Positions 8,577-15,596 are shown, counted from the stretch's first letter. The stretch: 64,000 bases of DNA from Janthinobacterium sp. PC23-8 (GCF_002250505.1 NZ_NJGY01000002.1:838407-902406); one strand, 5' to 3'. Made by a program: numbers and translations. Notes: a model not told the origin generated them from the sequence alone.

Positions 8577-8641
8577 GGATGCCCCGCAGTGAGGGTAATC
8601 AGTGCGCGCTGGCGCGCCGAATGAGTTGGTCGGCTATTCAC
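8573..8641 (-). CDS. Possible 22-aa coupling microgene
   Basis: A GTG-started frame of 22 codons (VNSRPTHSARQR... to GHP) overlaps the KilA-N stop as GTGA (8638-8641) and the next start as ATGA (8573-8576). It bridges the only gap between the two larger genes exactly. Either it is a tiny gene or a device that carries ribosomes across. Only the double overlap supports it. Confidence 0.35.
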   Translation of the reverse strand: MNSRPTHSARQRALITLTAGHP

Positions 8642-9396
8642 AAGGCCACCTCGCCCAGCACCGAGTCGCGCCATTTCACCTGCTGGATCGGTGCGCCGCT
8701 GCCGTGCGCCTTGCCCGTGTCGAACACCACAGCATGCGCGCGCCCTTTCGCCGTCGGTACCCAGTGGCCGGCAATCTGCTCTTGCAGGCCGGCCTGGGCC
8801 AGCAGCTGGTTGAAGTCCTTGGCGCTTTTGACAAAGCGGCGGCCCATTTCCGTGGGCGTGAAGCAGATATCCTGCTCGGGCGTGGCAAGGTGCGTGCGCT
8901 CCATCAGCTGCAGCATGTTGACGCCGGTCAGCGCCGCCGTGCCCTGGTTCGCACTGATTGCTGCGGCATTCTTGTCCAGGCCGATCAGGCGTGCGATGCC
9001 GAAGATGGCGCGGAACTCCTTGGCGGGTGAGATTACGCTTCGCGCTGGCGCGGCAGCTGGCGCCTGGGCAGTGACCAAGGCATCGAAGGTCCGGATCACT
9101 TGCAGGTGGAACTTCGCGCTGATCCACATGGCATAAGCGTAGACCAGTTCCTTGCACACGTAGGTGCCGCCATTGCGGCCCGGCGTGGTCACGGTCGTGA
9201 AACTCTGCTCCGGCGCAGAGTTTAATTCCGCCTCCAGGTCCTGGGTTTCTGGACGACGGAAGAAGAACGCAGGCTGGTGCCGGCTCTCGGCGCCGGCGGC
9301 TTTGTGCAGATCGTTGAGGCAAAAACGCCCCACGCTGTCGACCGCGATCAGCGTTTCGGCGATGGTGATGCCTTTATGTTGTACAATTGATGCCAT
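8638..9396 (-). CDS. KilA-N domain phage regulatory protein
   Basis: The 252-aa protein has an N-terminal KilA-N DNA-binding domain (about 1-105), seen in GRFCLNDLHKAAG, HQPAFFFRRPETQDL and NGGTYVCKELVYAYAMWIS, followed by a C-terminal antirepressor-like domain (IARLIGLDKNAAAISANQ; FTPTEMGRRF; VVFDTGKAHGSG). Such proteins regulate phage development or replication. It is one of the larger genes of the leftward operon, downstream of the small proteins. The start at 9396 has only a weak AAAGAA site. Confidence 0.85.
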   Translation of the reverse strand: MASIVQHKGITIAETLIAVDSVGRFCLNDLHKAAGAESRHQPAFFFRRPETQDLEAELNSAPEQSFTTVTTPGRNGGTYVCKELVYAYAMWISAKFHLQVIRTFDALVTAQAPAAAPARSVISPAKEFRAIFGIARLIGLDKNAAAISANQGTAALTGVNMLQLMERTHLATPEQDICFTPTEMGRRFVKSAKDFNQLLAQAGLQEQIAGHWVPTAKGRAHAVVFDTGKAHGSGAPIQQVKWRDSVLGEVAL

Positions 9397-9426
9397 AAAT
9401 TCTTTCGCGAATTTGTTGTCTTAAGG

Positions 9427-9452
9427 AAGCCAGCCTGCCAGCTGGCTTTTTT
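9427..9452 (+). terminator. Terminator-like hairpin facing right
   Basis: AAGCCAGC, a 6-nt loop and GCTGGCTT are followed by a T run on the + strand. Neighbouring genes are leftward, so if active it would stop antisense transcripts. On the minus strand it is only a hairpin in the gap before the KilA-N gene. Confidence 0.4.
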
Positions 9453-9640
9453 CATTTCTGGCCCAGCAATTCGGCGAGCATTGCGCCGTAGTGCTCCCGT
9501 GCGCGGACATGGCAGGGGTCCGGGTCGTGCGGCCGCACGTAATCTGGATTCGGATCGACCTGGCCCTGCTGCGCGCCCTGCCCGGCCTGCCCGGCCTGCG
9601 CCGGCGCGCCACCTTCCGGCTGCAATGTCTTCCAGGTCAA
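9452..9640 (-). CDS. 62-aa Gly/Gln-rich phage protein
   Basis: A TTG start lies in a TTGA overlap (9637-9640) with the regulator gene upstream; AGAGGTGG sits a few bases before it. The N-terminal half is Gly/Ala/Gln rich, and the C-terminal half (PDYVRPHDPDPCHVRAREHYGAML) looks folded. Function unknown. Confidence 0.55.
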   Translation of the reverse strand: MTWKTLQPEGGAPAQAGQAGQGAQQGQVDPNPDYVRPHDPDPCHVRAREHYGAMLAELLGQK

Positions 9641-9912
9641 ACCGCCACCTCTGGCGCGGCCGGCGTGGCAATGGCCTTCAATTCGCGGATCGCAATATCG
9701 GTCACTTCGTGCATGCGGATCAGCAACGTGGCGCCGACGGGCAGGCGGCCGCGGCGGATCTTGCCGATGACCGGCGGCGCCACTTCAAGCGCGCGCGATA
9801 ACGCCGCATCGTTCTTCAGGCCCAGCTTCGCCATCACGGCGTCGAGCAGCTGGCAGTTGCCGGCGGCGTTGTCGAGCGCTTGGCTCGGGGAATGGATAGG
9901 GGTTTGCGACAT
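9637..9912 (-). CDS. XRE-like helix-turn-helix regulator
   Basis: The 91-aa protein starts MSQTPIHSPSQALDNAAG, with AGGAG seven bases upstream. Residues 20-75 (LLDAVMAKLGLKNDAALSRAL, then APPVIGKIRRGRLPVGATLLIRM) form a compact HTH with recognition helix PPVIGKIRRG. Such short regulators occur in betaproteobacterial prophages and elsewhere in these genomes. It lies fourth in the leftward operon, coupled to the next gene. Probably a modulator of early expression (inference). Confidence 0.7.
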   Translation of the reverse strand: MSQTPIHSPSQALDNAAGNCQLLDAVMAKLGLKNDAALSRALEVAPPVIGKIRRGRLPVGATLLIRMHEVTDIAIRELKAIATPAAPEVAV

Positions 9913-9988
9913 GTCATGCTCCTGATTGATGGTGGATAAATCGGCCGCCAGGCGGCCGTGTGATGCTGTAGCTGTCGGGTGCAGCCAT

Positions 9989-10204
9989 TTACGGCGGTTC
10001 GCGGCGCGGCACTTCGTACTTCCGCGCCACCCTGTCTGTGGCATCGCGCCATTTCTGGCGCGCTTCCTTGTGTGCGGCCTTCGCCGCGCTCTCGCCCTCC
10101 CCGTCTCTGGCCACCTGCAGGTCTTTCTCTGCCTGGCGGTAAATCATCGAACGCTGGAAGACGAGTTCTTTTTCCTCGGCCGTGACCTCGGGTTGTTTAT
10201 TCAA
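9989..10204 (-). CDS. 71-aa charged helical phage protein
   Basis: The start is TTG at 10204 behind GGAGG with six bases spacing, stronger than any internal ATG site. The sequence MNKQPEVTAEEKELVFQRS... is a highly charged helix, possibly coiled coil, ending PRREPP. Function unknown. Confidence 0.6.
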   Translation of the reverse strand: MNKQPEVTAEEKELVFQRSMIYRQAEKDLQVARDGEGESAAKAAHKEARQKWRDATDRVARKYEVPRREPP

Positions 10205-10221
10205 TAGCCGCCTCCATGCCG

Positions 10222-10509
10222 TTAAACCCGGATCCGCATGCGGGGAACAACGCCGTAGCTCGGGCGCGGTGCCGGGCCAAAGTGGGCCCGGTTTTCCCGT
10301 GATTTGGGTCTAGCGCCGCCAGAAAACGGCGGCGTATCATTCCGTTTCGGCCGGGTGTCGTGGTGGTCGCGGATGATCACGATCGTGCATTCGTTCAGCA
10401 CGTCACTGACGGATTTACCCTTGGCCACGCAGGCGGCTTGCAGTGCATCTTTGTGTTCATCGGTGACATAGCCCTTGACGAGCGCGGTGCGTTTTTGTTT
10501 CAACTTCAT
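10222..10509 (-). CDS. 95-aa ribbon-helix-helix-like protein
   Basis: It starts MKLKQKRTALVKGYVTDEHK with AGGAG six bases upstream. The segment VKGYVTDEHKDALQAACVAK followed by GKSVSDVLNECTIVIIR resembles a ribbon-helix-helix (strand, then two helices). The C-terminal 40 residues are basic and Pro/Arg rich. It is probably a small DNA-binding early protein; the fold assignment is moderate. Confidence 0.6.
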   Translation of the reverse strand: MKLKQKRTALVKGYVTDEHKDALQAACVAKGKSVSDVLNECTIVIIRDHHDTRPKRNDTPPFSGGARPKSRENRAHFGPAPRPSYGVVPRMRIRV

Positions 10510-10579
10510 GGTTTTCTCCTGGTGGTCGGTGTTACAGGGTTTGGGTACAGCGAAATTGCAGGGCGAGGCTCGGCGCGTG

Positions 10580-10720
10580 TTACGGCGGCCGGTCTTCTTC
10601 AAGCGCTTTCAGGCACTCATCGAACGGCACGCCGGGCGGCAGCTCGTGCAGTTCGAGTAGCGGGATGCGCACGAGGTCTTCCGCCGGGCGCGGCGGGGAA
10701 ATGAGGATCAGGCGGATCAT
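10580..10720 (-). CDS. 46-aa phage protein
   Basis: The frame begins MIRLILISPPRPAEDLVRIP and ends EEDRPP. Its ATG overlaps the cro-like stop as ATGA (10717-10720), giving firm support despite its size. No family recognised. Confidence 0.55.
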   Translation of the reverse strand: MIRLILISPPRPAEDLVRIPLLELHELPPGVPFDECLKALEEDRPP

Positions 10721-11070
10721 GGAATTGCTCTCGCGTCGATGCCAACAGCAGCGCGGTCTGGCACGGTGTCGAGAATGCCGTTCGTCGTGGGCGGCTGGCG
10801 GCCGGCGTGGCCTGGTGCTGGGACGGGATCGGTGGTGCGGTGGGCTTGGCGGCGCTTTTGCTCTCCGAATGTCGGGGGAAGCAACTCAAAGCGCGTGACA
10901 GCACCACCAACGGCAGCCTCAACGCTGGCGCATCGCTCCGTAGGTGGATGGCCCTTCTTAATCCACTTGTAGACGGCCTGAAAGCTAACGCCGCAGGCGT
11001 CGGCTAAAGGGATTGCGCCGCCAGCTATCTGCACTGCGCGCTCAATTGGGGTGGGGTTTTTGGCGTCCAT
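10717..11070 (-). CDS. Cro-like (YdaS/Cro-type) early regulator
   Basis: The 117-aa protein has an N-terminal HTH: MDAKNPTPIERAVQIAGGAI, LADACGVSFQAVYKWIKKGH, with the helix VSFQAVYKW typical of the Cro/YdaS family, then a long polar Pro/Arg-rich tail. It is the first leftward gene, divergent from the repressor across the operators, which is the cro position. No Shine-Dalgarno site precedes the ATG and the predicted start of transcription falls on it, so the message may be leaderless. It is expected to bind the shared operators and repress the repressor gene. Confidence 0.8.
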   Translation of the reverse strand: MDAKNPTPIERAVQIAGGAIPLADACGVSFQAVYKWIKKGHPPTERCASVEAAVGGAVTRFELLPPTFGEQKRRQAHRTTDPVPAPGHAGRQPPTTNGILDTVPDRAAVGIDARAIP

Positions 11071-11075
11071 GCGTA

Positions 11076-11104
11076 ATTAAACCACAGGTTGAAATTTAAT
11101 TCAA
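11076..11104 (-). promoter_or_regulatory. Leftward early promoter (cro side)
   Basis: On the minus strand TTGAAT (11104-11099) and TTTAAT (11081-11076) are spaced 17 bp. Operator 17-mers cover both hexamers. Transcription should begin near 11069-11070, at the cro-like ATG. This rests on consensus matching only. Confidence 0.7.
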
Positions 11105-11148
11105 CCCCAGGTTGGTTGATCTTCAACCATATTCAACCGATGATTGAA
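11077..11148. promoter_or_regulatory. Operator cluster between cro-like gene and repressor
   Basis: Three 17-bp dyads fit TTCAACC-N3-GGTTGAA: TTAAACCACAGGTTGAA (11077-11093), TTCAACCCCAGGTTGGT (11100-11116) and TTCAACCGATGATTGAA (11132-11148), plus a lone TTCAACC half-site at 11122. The first recurs exactly, inverted, at 14706-14722. This is the expected layout of a CI/Cro right-operator. A weak TTGATC/GATGAT promoter for the repressor may overlap it. Confidence 0.82.
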
Positions 11149-11150
11149 AA

Positions 11151-11861
11151 ATGAACGCACCAGGACAAACAATCAAATCAAGGCTCTCCGCGCTGGGAAA
11201 AACGCAGGGGTGGCTTGCCGAGCGAGCGGACGTTTCCCACAATGCGGTCTCGAAATGGATCAAAACGGGGAAGATTTCGCGTGAAAATGCAATACTGGTC
11301 GCCCAAGCCTTATCTTGCAGTGTTGATGAGCTACTGCTTGGTGAGGGCGATGATTCAATTTCGACGGCGAGGGCCGCCGAGCAACCGCGCTCAACCGCGG
11401 TAAATGAAAGTGGATTCGACCAGAATGCTAGGCCAATCCCACTCGGCACGCGGGCGATCCCGGTGATCTCGGCCATACAGGCCGGGGCCATGAAGGAAAT
11501 CACCGTCCCATATGCTGCTGGAGATGGTTACGCGACGATTTATGTAGATGACACCTATTCCCAATGGGCCTTTGGCCTTGAGATCGATGGTGACTCGATG
11601 GTGCCGGATTACCAGCCAGGCGACATTGTGATCATCGAACCTGAATGGCAGCCCCGCCCCGGCGATTGCGTTGCTGCAAGAAACGGCAAGCAGGAGGCGA
11701 CATTCAAGAAATATCGACTGCGCGGCATCAATGCCGATGGCAACGACATATTTGAACTGGTCCCGATCAATGAAGACTACCCAACTGTGCGCAGTGATGA
11801 GACGCCACTTACGATAATTGGCGTCATGGCGGAATCGCGTCGGAAGATAAAAAGGCGTTGA
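11151..11861 (+). CDS. CI/LexA-type prophage repressor
   Basis: The 236-aa protein has an XRE-type HTH at about 5-62 (KTQGWLAERADVSHNAVSKW) and a C-terminal S24 self-cleavage domain. The cleavage site is Ala111-Gly112 (SAIQAGAMKE), the nucleophile is Ser149 (GDSMVPDY) and the general base is Lys186/187 (EATFKKYR). It keeps the prophage silent by binding the TTCAACC-type operators and should be cleaved when RecA is active after DNA damage. ATG at 11151 lacks a Shine-Dalgarno site and may be leaderless, as for lambda cI from PRM. It is divergent from the cro-like gene. Confidence 0.92.
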   Translation: MNAPGQTIKSRLSALGKTQGWLAERADVSHNAVSKWIKTGKISRENAILVAQALSCSVDELLLGEGDDSISTARAAEQPRSTAVNESGFDQNARPIPLGTRAIPVISAIQAGAMKEITVPYAAGDGYATIYVDDTYSQWAFGLEIDGDSMVPDYQPGDIVIIEPEWQPRPGDCVAARNGKQEATFKKYRLRGINADGNDIFELVPINEDYPTVRSDETPLTIIGVMAESRRKIKRR

Positions 11862-11911
11862 AAGCGAAACGGCACGCCCTTACGCGCCGAACACTAGGCT
11901 AAGTACATTCC

Positions 11912-11917
11912 TATAAT
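11912..11917 (+). promoter_or_regulatory. Candidate -10 box for cargo gene
   Basis: A perfect TATAAT lies 38 bp before the ATG at 11955. No good -35 box is seen 17 bp upstream (GAACAC). It could give the cargo gene expression from the prophage independent of the repressor message. Confidence 0.4.
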
Positions 11918-11954
11918 CGATTTGGCGTAGCGAATAAATAAACCGGACCTCCGT

Positions 11955-12659
11955 ATGTATCGAAAATTATTATTGCTATGCCTAACGTCGAGTTATTTTT
12001 TTTGCTCCTATGCGCATGCACAATATTCATCAGTGAGTCAAGATAGAGGATCTTTAGAAAAAACGAGGCAATTAGCACTGGAGGCCGACCTCGAAAAATT
12101 AATGGGACGGAGATTCTGGATTACCCCCAACCCCGCAGCGACAAGAAGAAAAGAATTTATCTCTGCCGAGGATGATGGCACGTTTGGCAGTGAAAAATTT
12201 GTAGTGACGGAAGCGACTAGTTTTACGATTAGCGCGTTTGTGCATAAGGGATATCAAGATTACGTAAAAATTACTTTCCCAGATGGAAAAATGGCGTATT
12301 TGGAGGAAAATATCTTATTTCGGAGCAACCGGAGAGAATACGGCATTTTTAAAGACTTGTATCGACCAGGGGATACCAAATTCGATTTCATTGAGTACAT
12401 ACTTCCGGCATCTCCAGAGGAGTTGCGCATTGCGGAAAAAAAGGCCAAGGCTAAGGCAGCAAGTGCAGCCGCAGCATGGAAAGCTCGTGGCGGAGTGCGT
12501 ATTGGAATGACTGCTAAGCAGGTTCGTGCATCCAACTGGGGTGGGCCGGAGAGCATCAATCGCAGCACTGGATCATACGGCACACATGAGCAGTGGGTTT
12601 ATGGTGGCGGCAACTACATTTATTTTGAAAACGGCATCGTATCTTCAATTCAAAATTAG
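11955..12659 (+). CDS. Exported protein with SmpA-like C-terminal segment (cargo)
   Basis: The 234-aa product has a Sec signal peptide (MYRKLLLLCLTSSYFFCSYAHA, cut after AHA). The middle is unrecognised. The C-terminal 55 residues (VRIGMTAKQVRASNWGGPES, then EQWVYGG and IYFENG) resemble the short domain found in SmpA/BamE-like and related envelope proteins. It is AT-richer than the phage genes around it and follows the repressor gene, where lambda carries rexA/rexB. Expression in the lysogen and action in the envelope are inferred. Function unknown. Confidence 0.72.
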   Translation: MYRKLLLLCLTSSYFFCSYAHAQYSSVSQDRGSLEKTRQLALEADLEKLMGRRFWITPNPAATRRKEFISAEDDGTFGSEKFVVTEATSFTISAFVHKGYQDYVKITFPDGKMAYLEENILFRSNRREYGIFKDLYRPGDTKFDFIEYILPASPEELRIAEKKAKAKAASAAAAWKARGGVRIGMTAKQVRASNWGGPESINRSTGSYGTHEQWVYGGGNYIYFENGIVSSIQN

Positions 12660-12745
12660 TAGCATAAGAACTTCACCAACAGGCTGCAGCGTCACTTCGC
12701 TGACGGTGGGTGTGCGGCTCGTAGAATACATGACTTAGTGAAAAT

Positions 12746-12946
12746 ATGCGACCACTTGACGATACCGCGCGCCTCACCCTCATCGCCGCCATCACGGTAG
12801 CCAACGACCATCACCAAGCCAACCCCAGCGCCTGGTCGCGGGACGGCTACTTGATGTGGCCTGATTCGGTTTGCGGGAGTTGCGGCCGGGCTGGGCTGAG
12901 TGAGTCGCGGTGGTGCGGATGCTGCGGGAAATTAGTTGGCCAATAG
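12746..12946 (+). CDS. 66-aa zinc-ribbon-like protein (cargo)
   Basis: The frame MRPLDDTARLTLIAAITVAN... ends with SVCGSCGRAGLSESRWCGCCGK, a CxxC-x(9)-CxxC arrangement that would bind zinc. The start has only a weak upstream site. It sits between the exported protein and the larger cargo gene. Function unknown. Confidence 0.5.
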   Translation: MRPLDDTARLTLIAAITVANDHHQANPSAWSRDGYLMWPDSVCGSCGRAGLSESRWCGCCGKLVGQ

Positions 12947-13004
12947 ATGATCGGTTGACAGTGCTATTGAAATACAAACCTCATACGCAATCTTTGGAGT
13001 GGAA

Positions 13005-13901
13005 ATGCCTGATAGTGGACGCGAAACAATAAACACCCCGATATTTTTCAAGACCGTTGAGCAGTTTTGCAGAAGGCCGGGATATGTTTTGGACCTGCGT
13101 TGCGAAAAAGAAGATTTCGATCAAATCATTGGAAAATATGAGCGTCCACATAATAATCAAATAACGTGTGAATTGAATGGCTGCGCCACGATGCACATGC
13201 GAGGCTATATTATAAGCACCAAGGACGGCCGAGAGACAAATTGCGGAAATACTTGCGGCCACCGGGAATTTGGTGTCGCATTTAAGGATGTAGAGGCGCG
13301 ATATTTGGCAGCAGAAGATACGGAGCGTCGTAGAAATATGCTCGATGCAGTCATTAAAGACAGAGCCGAAATGATTGCAATTGCAAACTCCCTTCAGCTA
13401 GAAATCGCTGTGGCCGCAGAATGCGTAGCGAAAATAATGGCAGAAGTCGTCAAGGATCCATCGCTTGAGCGAGCACTTACAGGCTGCCTGCGCGACGGTG
13501 GTGCCATTCGAGTCGAAGACAAAACCGAATCGCCCTTGCCTGGATCAAAAGGCAACCTACACACGATCGCGACGATCCGTGGAGGCGAGGCGGTGTACAG
13601 ACACGTCACTATCGTGCGTGCCATCAGATACGATATTATTGATCCACTTTACGCCCTCGATAGCGCCGATCTTGCGACTATGACGTCAAAAGAGCTGGCA
13701 GTCAAAACGCTGCAGTTAAATACTCTCTCGCAAGCCATGGTCGGCGCCAGGACTTTTTTAAATGACGCAAGGGCATTCTGCTCAAAGCAAAACCTCGCTG
13801 AGTTTGAAAAGCTCCGACAGTTGATGTCTTCAAAAAATCATACGGCCAGACTAAATCGAATCCTCGATCGTCTTCCTGCTCTTGTTGACTATGGTAACTA
13901 G
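13005..13901 (+). CDS. 298-aa Cys-rich cytoplasmic protein (cargo)
   Basis: It starts MPDSGRETINTPIFFKTVEQ with GGAG just upstream (the GTG at 12999 is less well placed). Residues 50-95 contain CELNGCATMHMRGY and NCGNTCGHREFG, four Cys and two His spaced as a zinc-binding module. This is followed by a helical region (LAAEDTERRRNMLDAVIKDR onward) that may be coiled coil, and a C-terminal alpha/beta part. I recall this Cys module in proteins of mobile elements without known role. It is the largest gene in the rexAB-like position and the best candidate for an exclusion or conversion function. Confidence 0.72.
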   Translation: MPDSGRETINTPIFFKTVEQFCRRPGYVLDLRCEKEDFDQIIGKYERPHNNQITCELNGCATMHMRGYIISTKDGRETNCGNTCGHREFGVAFKDVEARYLAAEDTERRRNMLDAVIKDRAEMIAIANSLQLEIAVAAECVAKIMAEVVKDPSLERALTGCLRDGGAIRVEDKTESPLPGSKGNLHTIATIRGGEAVYRHVTIVRAIRYDIIDPLYALDSADLATMTSKELAVKTLQLNTLSQAMVGARTFLNDARAFCSKQNLAEFEKLRQLMSSKNHTARLNRILDRLPALVDYGN

Positions 13902-14165
13902 CTCAACTTGATTCATCCCTGTGGAACTAGTAATGATACCGCCCGGAACGACGCGCATAGCCCGAATTTGCGCATCCAACACATCTCGCGCCCAGGCTAG
14001 TGACTTCGCGAGGTGGGTGCTGCACGATTGCGGCTCGTTGTATTCGAAGCCATGCACGCACACACCAACGCCGCCGAATTCCTGACTTGGCTGGATTTCG
14101 ATTTTGCCGATCTTCTTCATGCCCGAATAGTCAAAATCACAGATCACCAAGCTGATGTCATTCAT
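13851..14165 (-). CDS. 104-aa protein convergent with cargo gene
   Basis: The start MNDISLVICDFDYSGMKKIG at 14165 has GGGGAG upstream. It runs leftward and its 3' end overlaps the convergent 298-aa gene by 51 bp. The sequence looks like a small alpha/beta protein (GKIEIQPSQEFGGVGVCVHG). A 51-bp tail-to-tail overlap would give antisense pairing between the two messages. Function unknown. Confidence 0.55.
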   Translation of the reverse strand: MNDISLVICDFDYSGMKKIGKIEIQPSQEFGGVGVCVHGFEYNEPQSCSTHLAKSLAWARDVLDAQIRAMRVVPGGIITSSTGMNQVELVTIVNKSRKTIEDSI

Positions 14166-14189
14166 TATTCGAACTCCCCGCATTATCAG

Positions 14190-14213
14190 CCCCGCCAGCC
14201 GGGGATTTTTTTT
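14190..14213 (+). terminator. Rho-independent terminator of the cargo block
   Basis: CCCCG-CCAGC-CGGGG is followed by A and eight T. A second GC hairpin follows at 14213-14225. It would end rightward transcripts from the cargo genes before the second early promoter. Confidence 0.75.
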
Positions 14214-14225
14214 GCCCCAGCGGGG

Positions 14226-14680
14226 CCGATTTATTTTCCACTATGCTTTCCCTAATAAAAGGTACTCAAAAATCAGTATCTTACTCTTGAAGTAAGCTTT
14301 TGATCTTGCTTTTCCAAGTTCTAAAGCTACTGCTTTGAAGCCTATGCCCTTGGAGGCTCGGTTCCTGAGCAGCACTCTCCCAGTAGCCAAGCAACAAAGC
14401 TTAGCCCCGTGAGAACGCTGAATGCCCCTCTTCGACTTCGGACACTGCGCATAGGGGAGACTTTGACCGCTTGCGGCCCCCGACTCGACTCTCCCCACTA
14501 TCACCCATCGTCGCCGCCTGTCGTCCTTCTTGCGGCACTTCCACTACGCCCGTTTCGCGTTAATACCCTGGGTACTGCGTAGCGTTCGCCGGCTCCATCT
14601 ATCTGGACATGCGCAACCCGGCGAGATTCTGTCCAAGCTTCCGATCGCTTTTGAGGCGACCGAAAAATTATCTCACAATA
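14226..14680. other. Non-coding hairpin-rich stretch
   Basis: About 455 nt without a convincing gene. Many short dyads are visible: CTTACT-CTTGA-AGTAAG (14280-14296), a GCTACTG...CAGTAGC pair enclosing smaller stems, CCGC-TT-GCGG, TACC-CTG-GGTA, CGCCGG...CCGGCG, and TCGC...GCGA near 14654. It lies between the cargo terminator and the operator at 14682. It could be a structured RNA read in either direction or the long 5' leader of the 104-aa gene. No known RNA family recognised. Confidence 0.45.
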
Positions 14681-14681
14681 A

Positions 14682-14723
14682 TTCAACTTAAGGTTGACTG
14701 CATAATTCAACCTGTGGTTTAAT
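14682..14723 (+). promoter_or_regulatory. Rightward early promoter with two operators (PL-like)
   Basis: TTGACT (14694-14699) and TTTAAT (14718-14723) are spaced 18 bp. Operator TTCAACTTAAGGTTGAC (14682-14698) overlaps the -35 box and TTCAACCTGTGGTTTAA (14706-14722) the -10 box. The latter is the exact reverse complement of the site at 11077-11093. Repressor binding would silence the recombination operon that starts at 14756. Confidence 0.8.
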
Positions 14724-14755
14724 GCATTCATCGAAAGCAAACACAGGAGTACGAC

Positions 14756-14845
14756 ATGTCCCCAGCAGAGCTCGCAGCATTCGCAGCGGTCCTCATCGCC
14801 AACGGCGAAGTGATCCCGGCAATCGTCATCCCAGCGCGCGGCTGA
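14756..14845 (+). CDS. 29-aa first gene of rightward early operon
   Basis: ATG lies six bases after AGGAG (14745-14749). The frame is MSPAELAAFAAVLIANGEVI... to ARG. It is the first reading frame after the early promoter, a position where a leader peptide or small regulator could act. Function unknown. Confidence 0.5.
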   Translation: MSPAELAAFAAVLIANGEVIPAIVIPARG

Positions 14846-14850
14846 TCGCC

Positions 14851-15225
14851 ATGAGCGCCCGCGACCACGACGCCGCCGAACTGCGCGAGGAAATGATCAC
14901 CAACCTGGCAGCTGAGAAAAATGCAGCCGCTCGCACCATCGTGCTGACCGGCGGTGCCGGCTCCAGCGGGATCGCCAACATGCTGCTCGACGCGCTGGCA
15001 GCACCTGGTGCCATGAATATGCTGGCGCGCACCGCCTTGGCATGCGATGCGACCACTGCTGGCAACGCGTTCCGGGAATTTGTCGCCGACAGGATCTACG
15101 CCGATGCGCTTGCGGTCGCCACCAGAGAAATCGACGGCGCTGCGCAGTTGGCGCGCGACGATCCGGCCAGTTGCCAGGCCAAGAGTCGCGCGCAGGCCGT
15201 GGCGCTGGAGAGATTGCAGATTTAA
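14851..15225 (+). CDS. 124-aa helical phage protein
   Basis: MSARDHDAAELREEMITNLA..., Ala-rich and helical, with TIVLTGGAGSSGIANMLLDA in the middle and QAKSRAQAVALERLQI at the end. It begins 5 nt after the 29-aa frame, with no strong site, so it may depend on coupling. Not recognised. Confidence 0.55.
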   Translation: MSARDHDAAELREEMITNLAAEKNAAARTIVLTGGAGSSGIANMLLDALAAPGAMNMLARTALACDATTAGNAFREFVADRIYADALAVATREIDGAAQLARDDPASCQAKSRAQAVALERLQI

Positions 15226-15275
15226 CGGTCGACAGCCGCACGAACCTGGTCAACAAAAATAAAGCGAGGTGTGTG

Positions 15276-15596
15276 ATGGATCGGATTGTGGTGAATGGAA
15301 TCGAGTATGTGCGTGCCCAGCCAGCAGTCAGCGCGGCGCCGGCAATCAGGCGAATCCCGCAGCCGAAGATGGTCGAGCGCAAGTGCCGGTGCTGCCGCTC
15401 AACGTTTTGGGCGCGCGCAGCTGACGTAAAGCGAGGCTGGGGCCTGTACTGCTCGAAGTCCTGCAAGGCCATCAGGCAAGAGGCGCGCACCGGGCAGTAC
15501 CAGGCATATCAAGATCGACGTGATGGGCATGAAGGCGGCGAATTCACCAACGCGCACCAGTTCAGCAACGAAGAGCACGACTGCAACAAGGATTGA
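15276..15596 (+). CDS. 106-aa zinc-finger phage protein
   Basis: The product starts MDRIVVNGIEYVRAQPAVSA after GAGGTGTG. A C-x2-C...C-x3-C treble-clef-like finger is visible in ERKCRCCRSTFWARAADVKR followed by GLYCSKSCKA, the sort of motif that reads single bases or RNA in small phage proteins. The acidic/His tail NEEHDCNKD ends at a TGA which overlaps a TTG-started, amber-interrupted frame. Function unknown. Confidence 0.62.
   Translation: MDRIVVNGIEYVRAQPAVSAAPAIRRIPQPKMVERKCRCCRSTFWARAADVKRGWGLYCSKSCKAIRQEARTGQYQAYQDRRDGHEGGEFTNAHQFSNEEHDCNKD

Noticed and set aside
14241..14740. Minus-strand frames in the hairpin-rich stretch (14241-14504 and 14501-14740)
   Set aside because: No ribosome sites, no family resemblance I can defend, and the second runs through the early promoter and operators.
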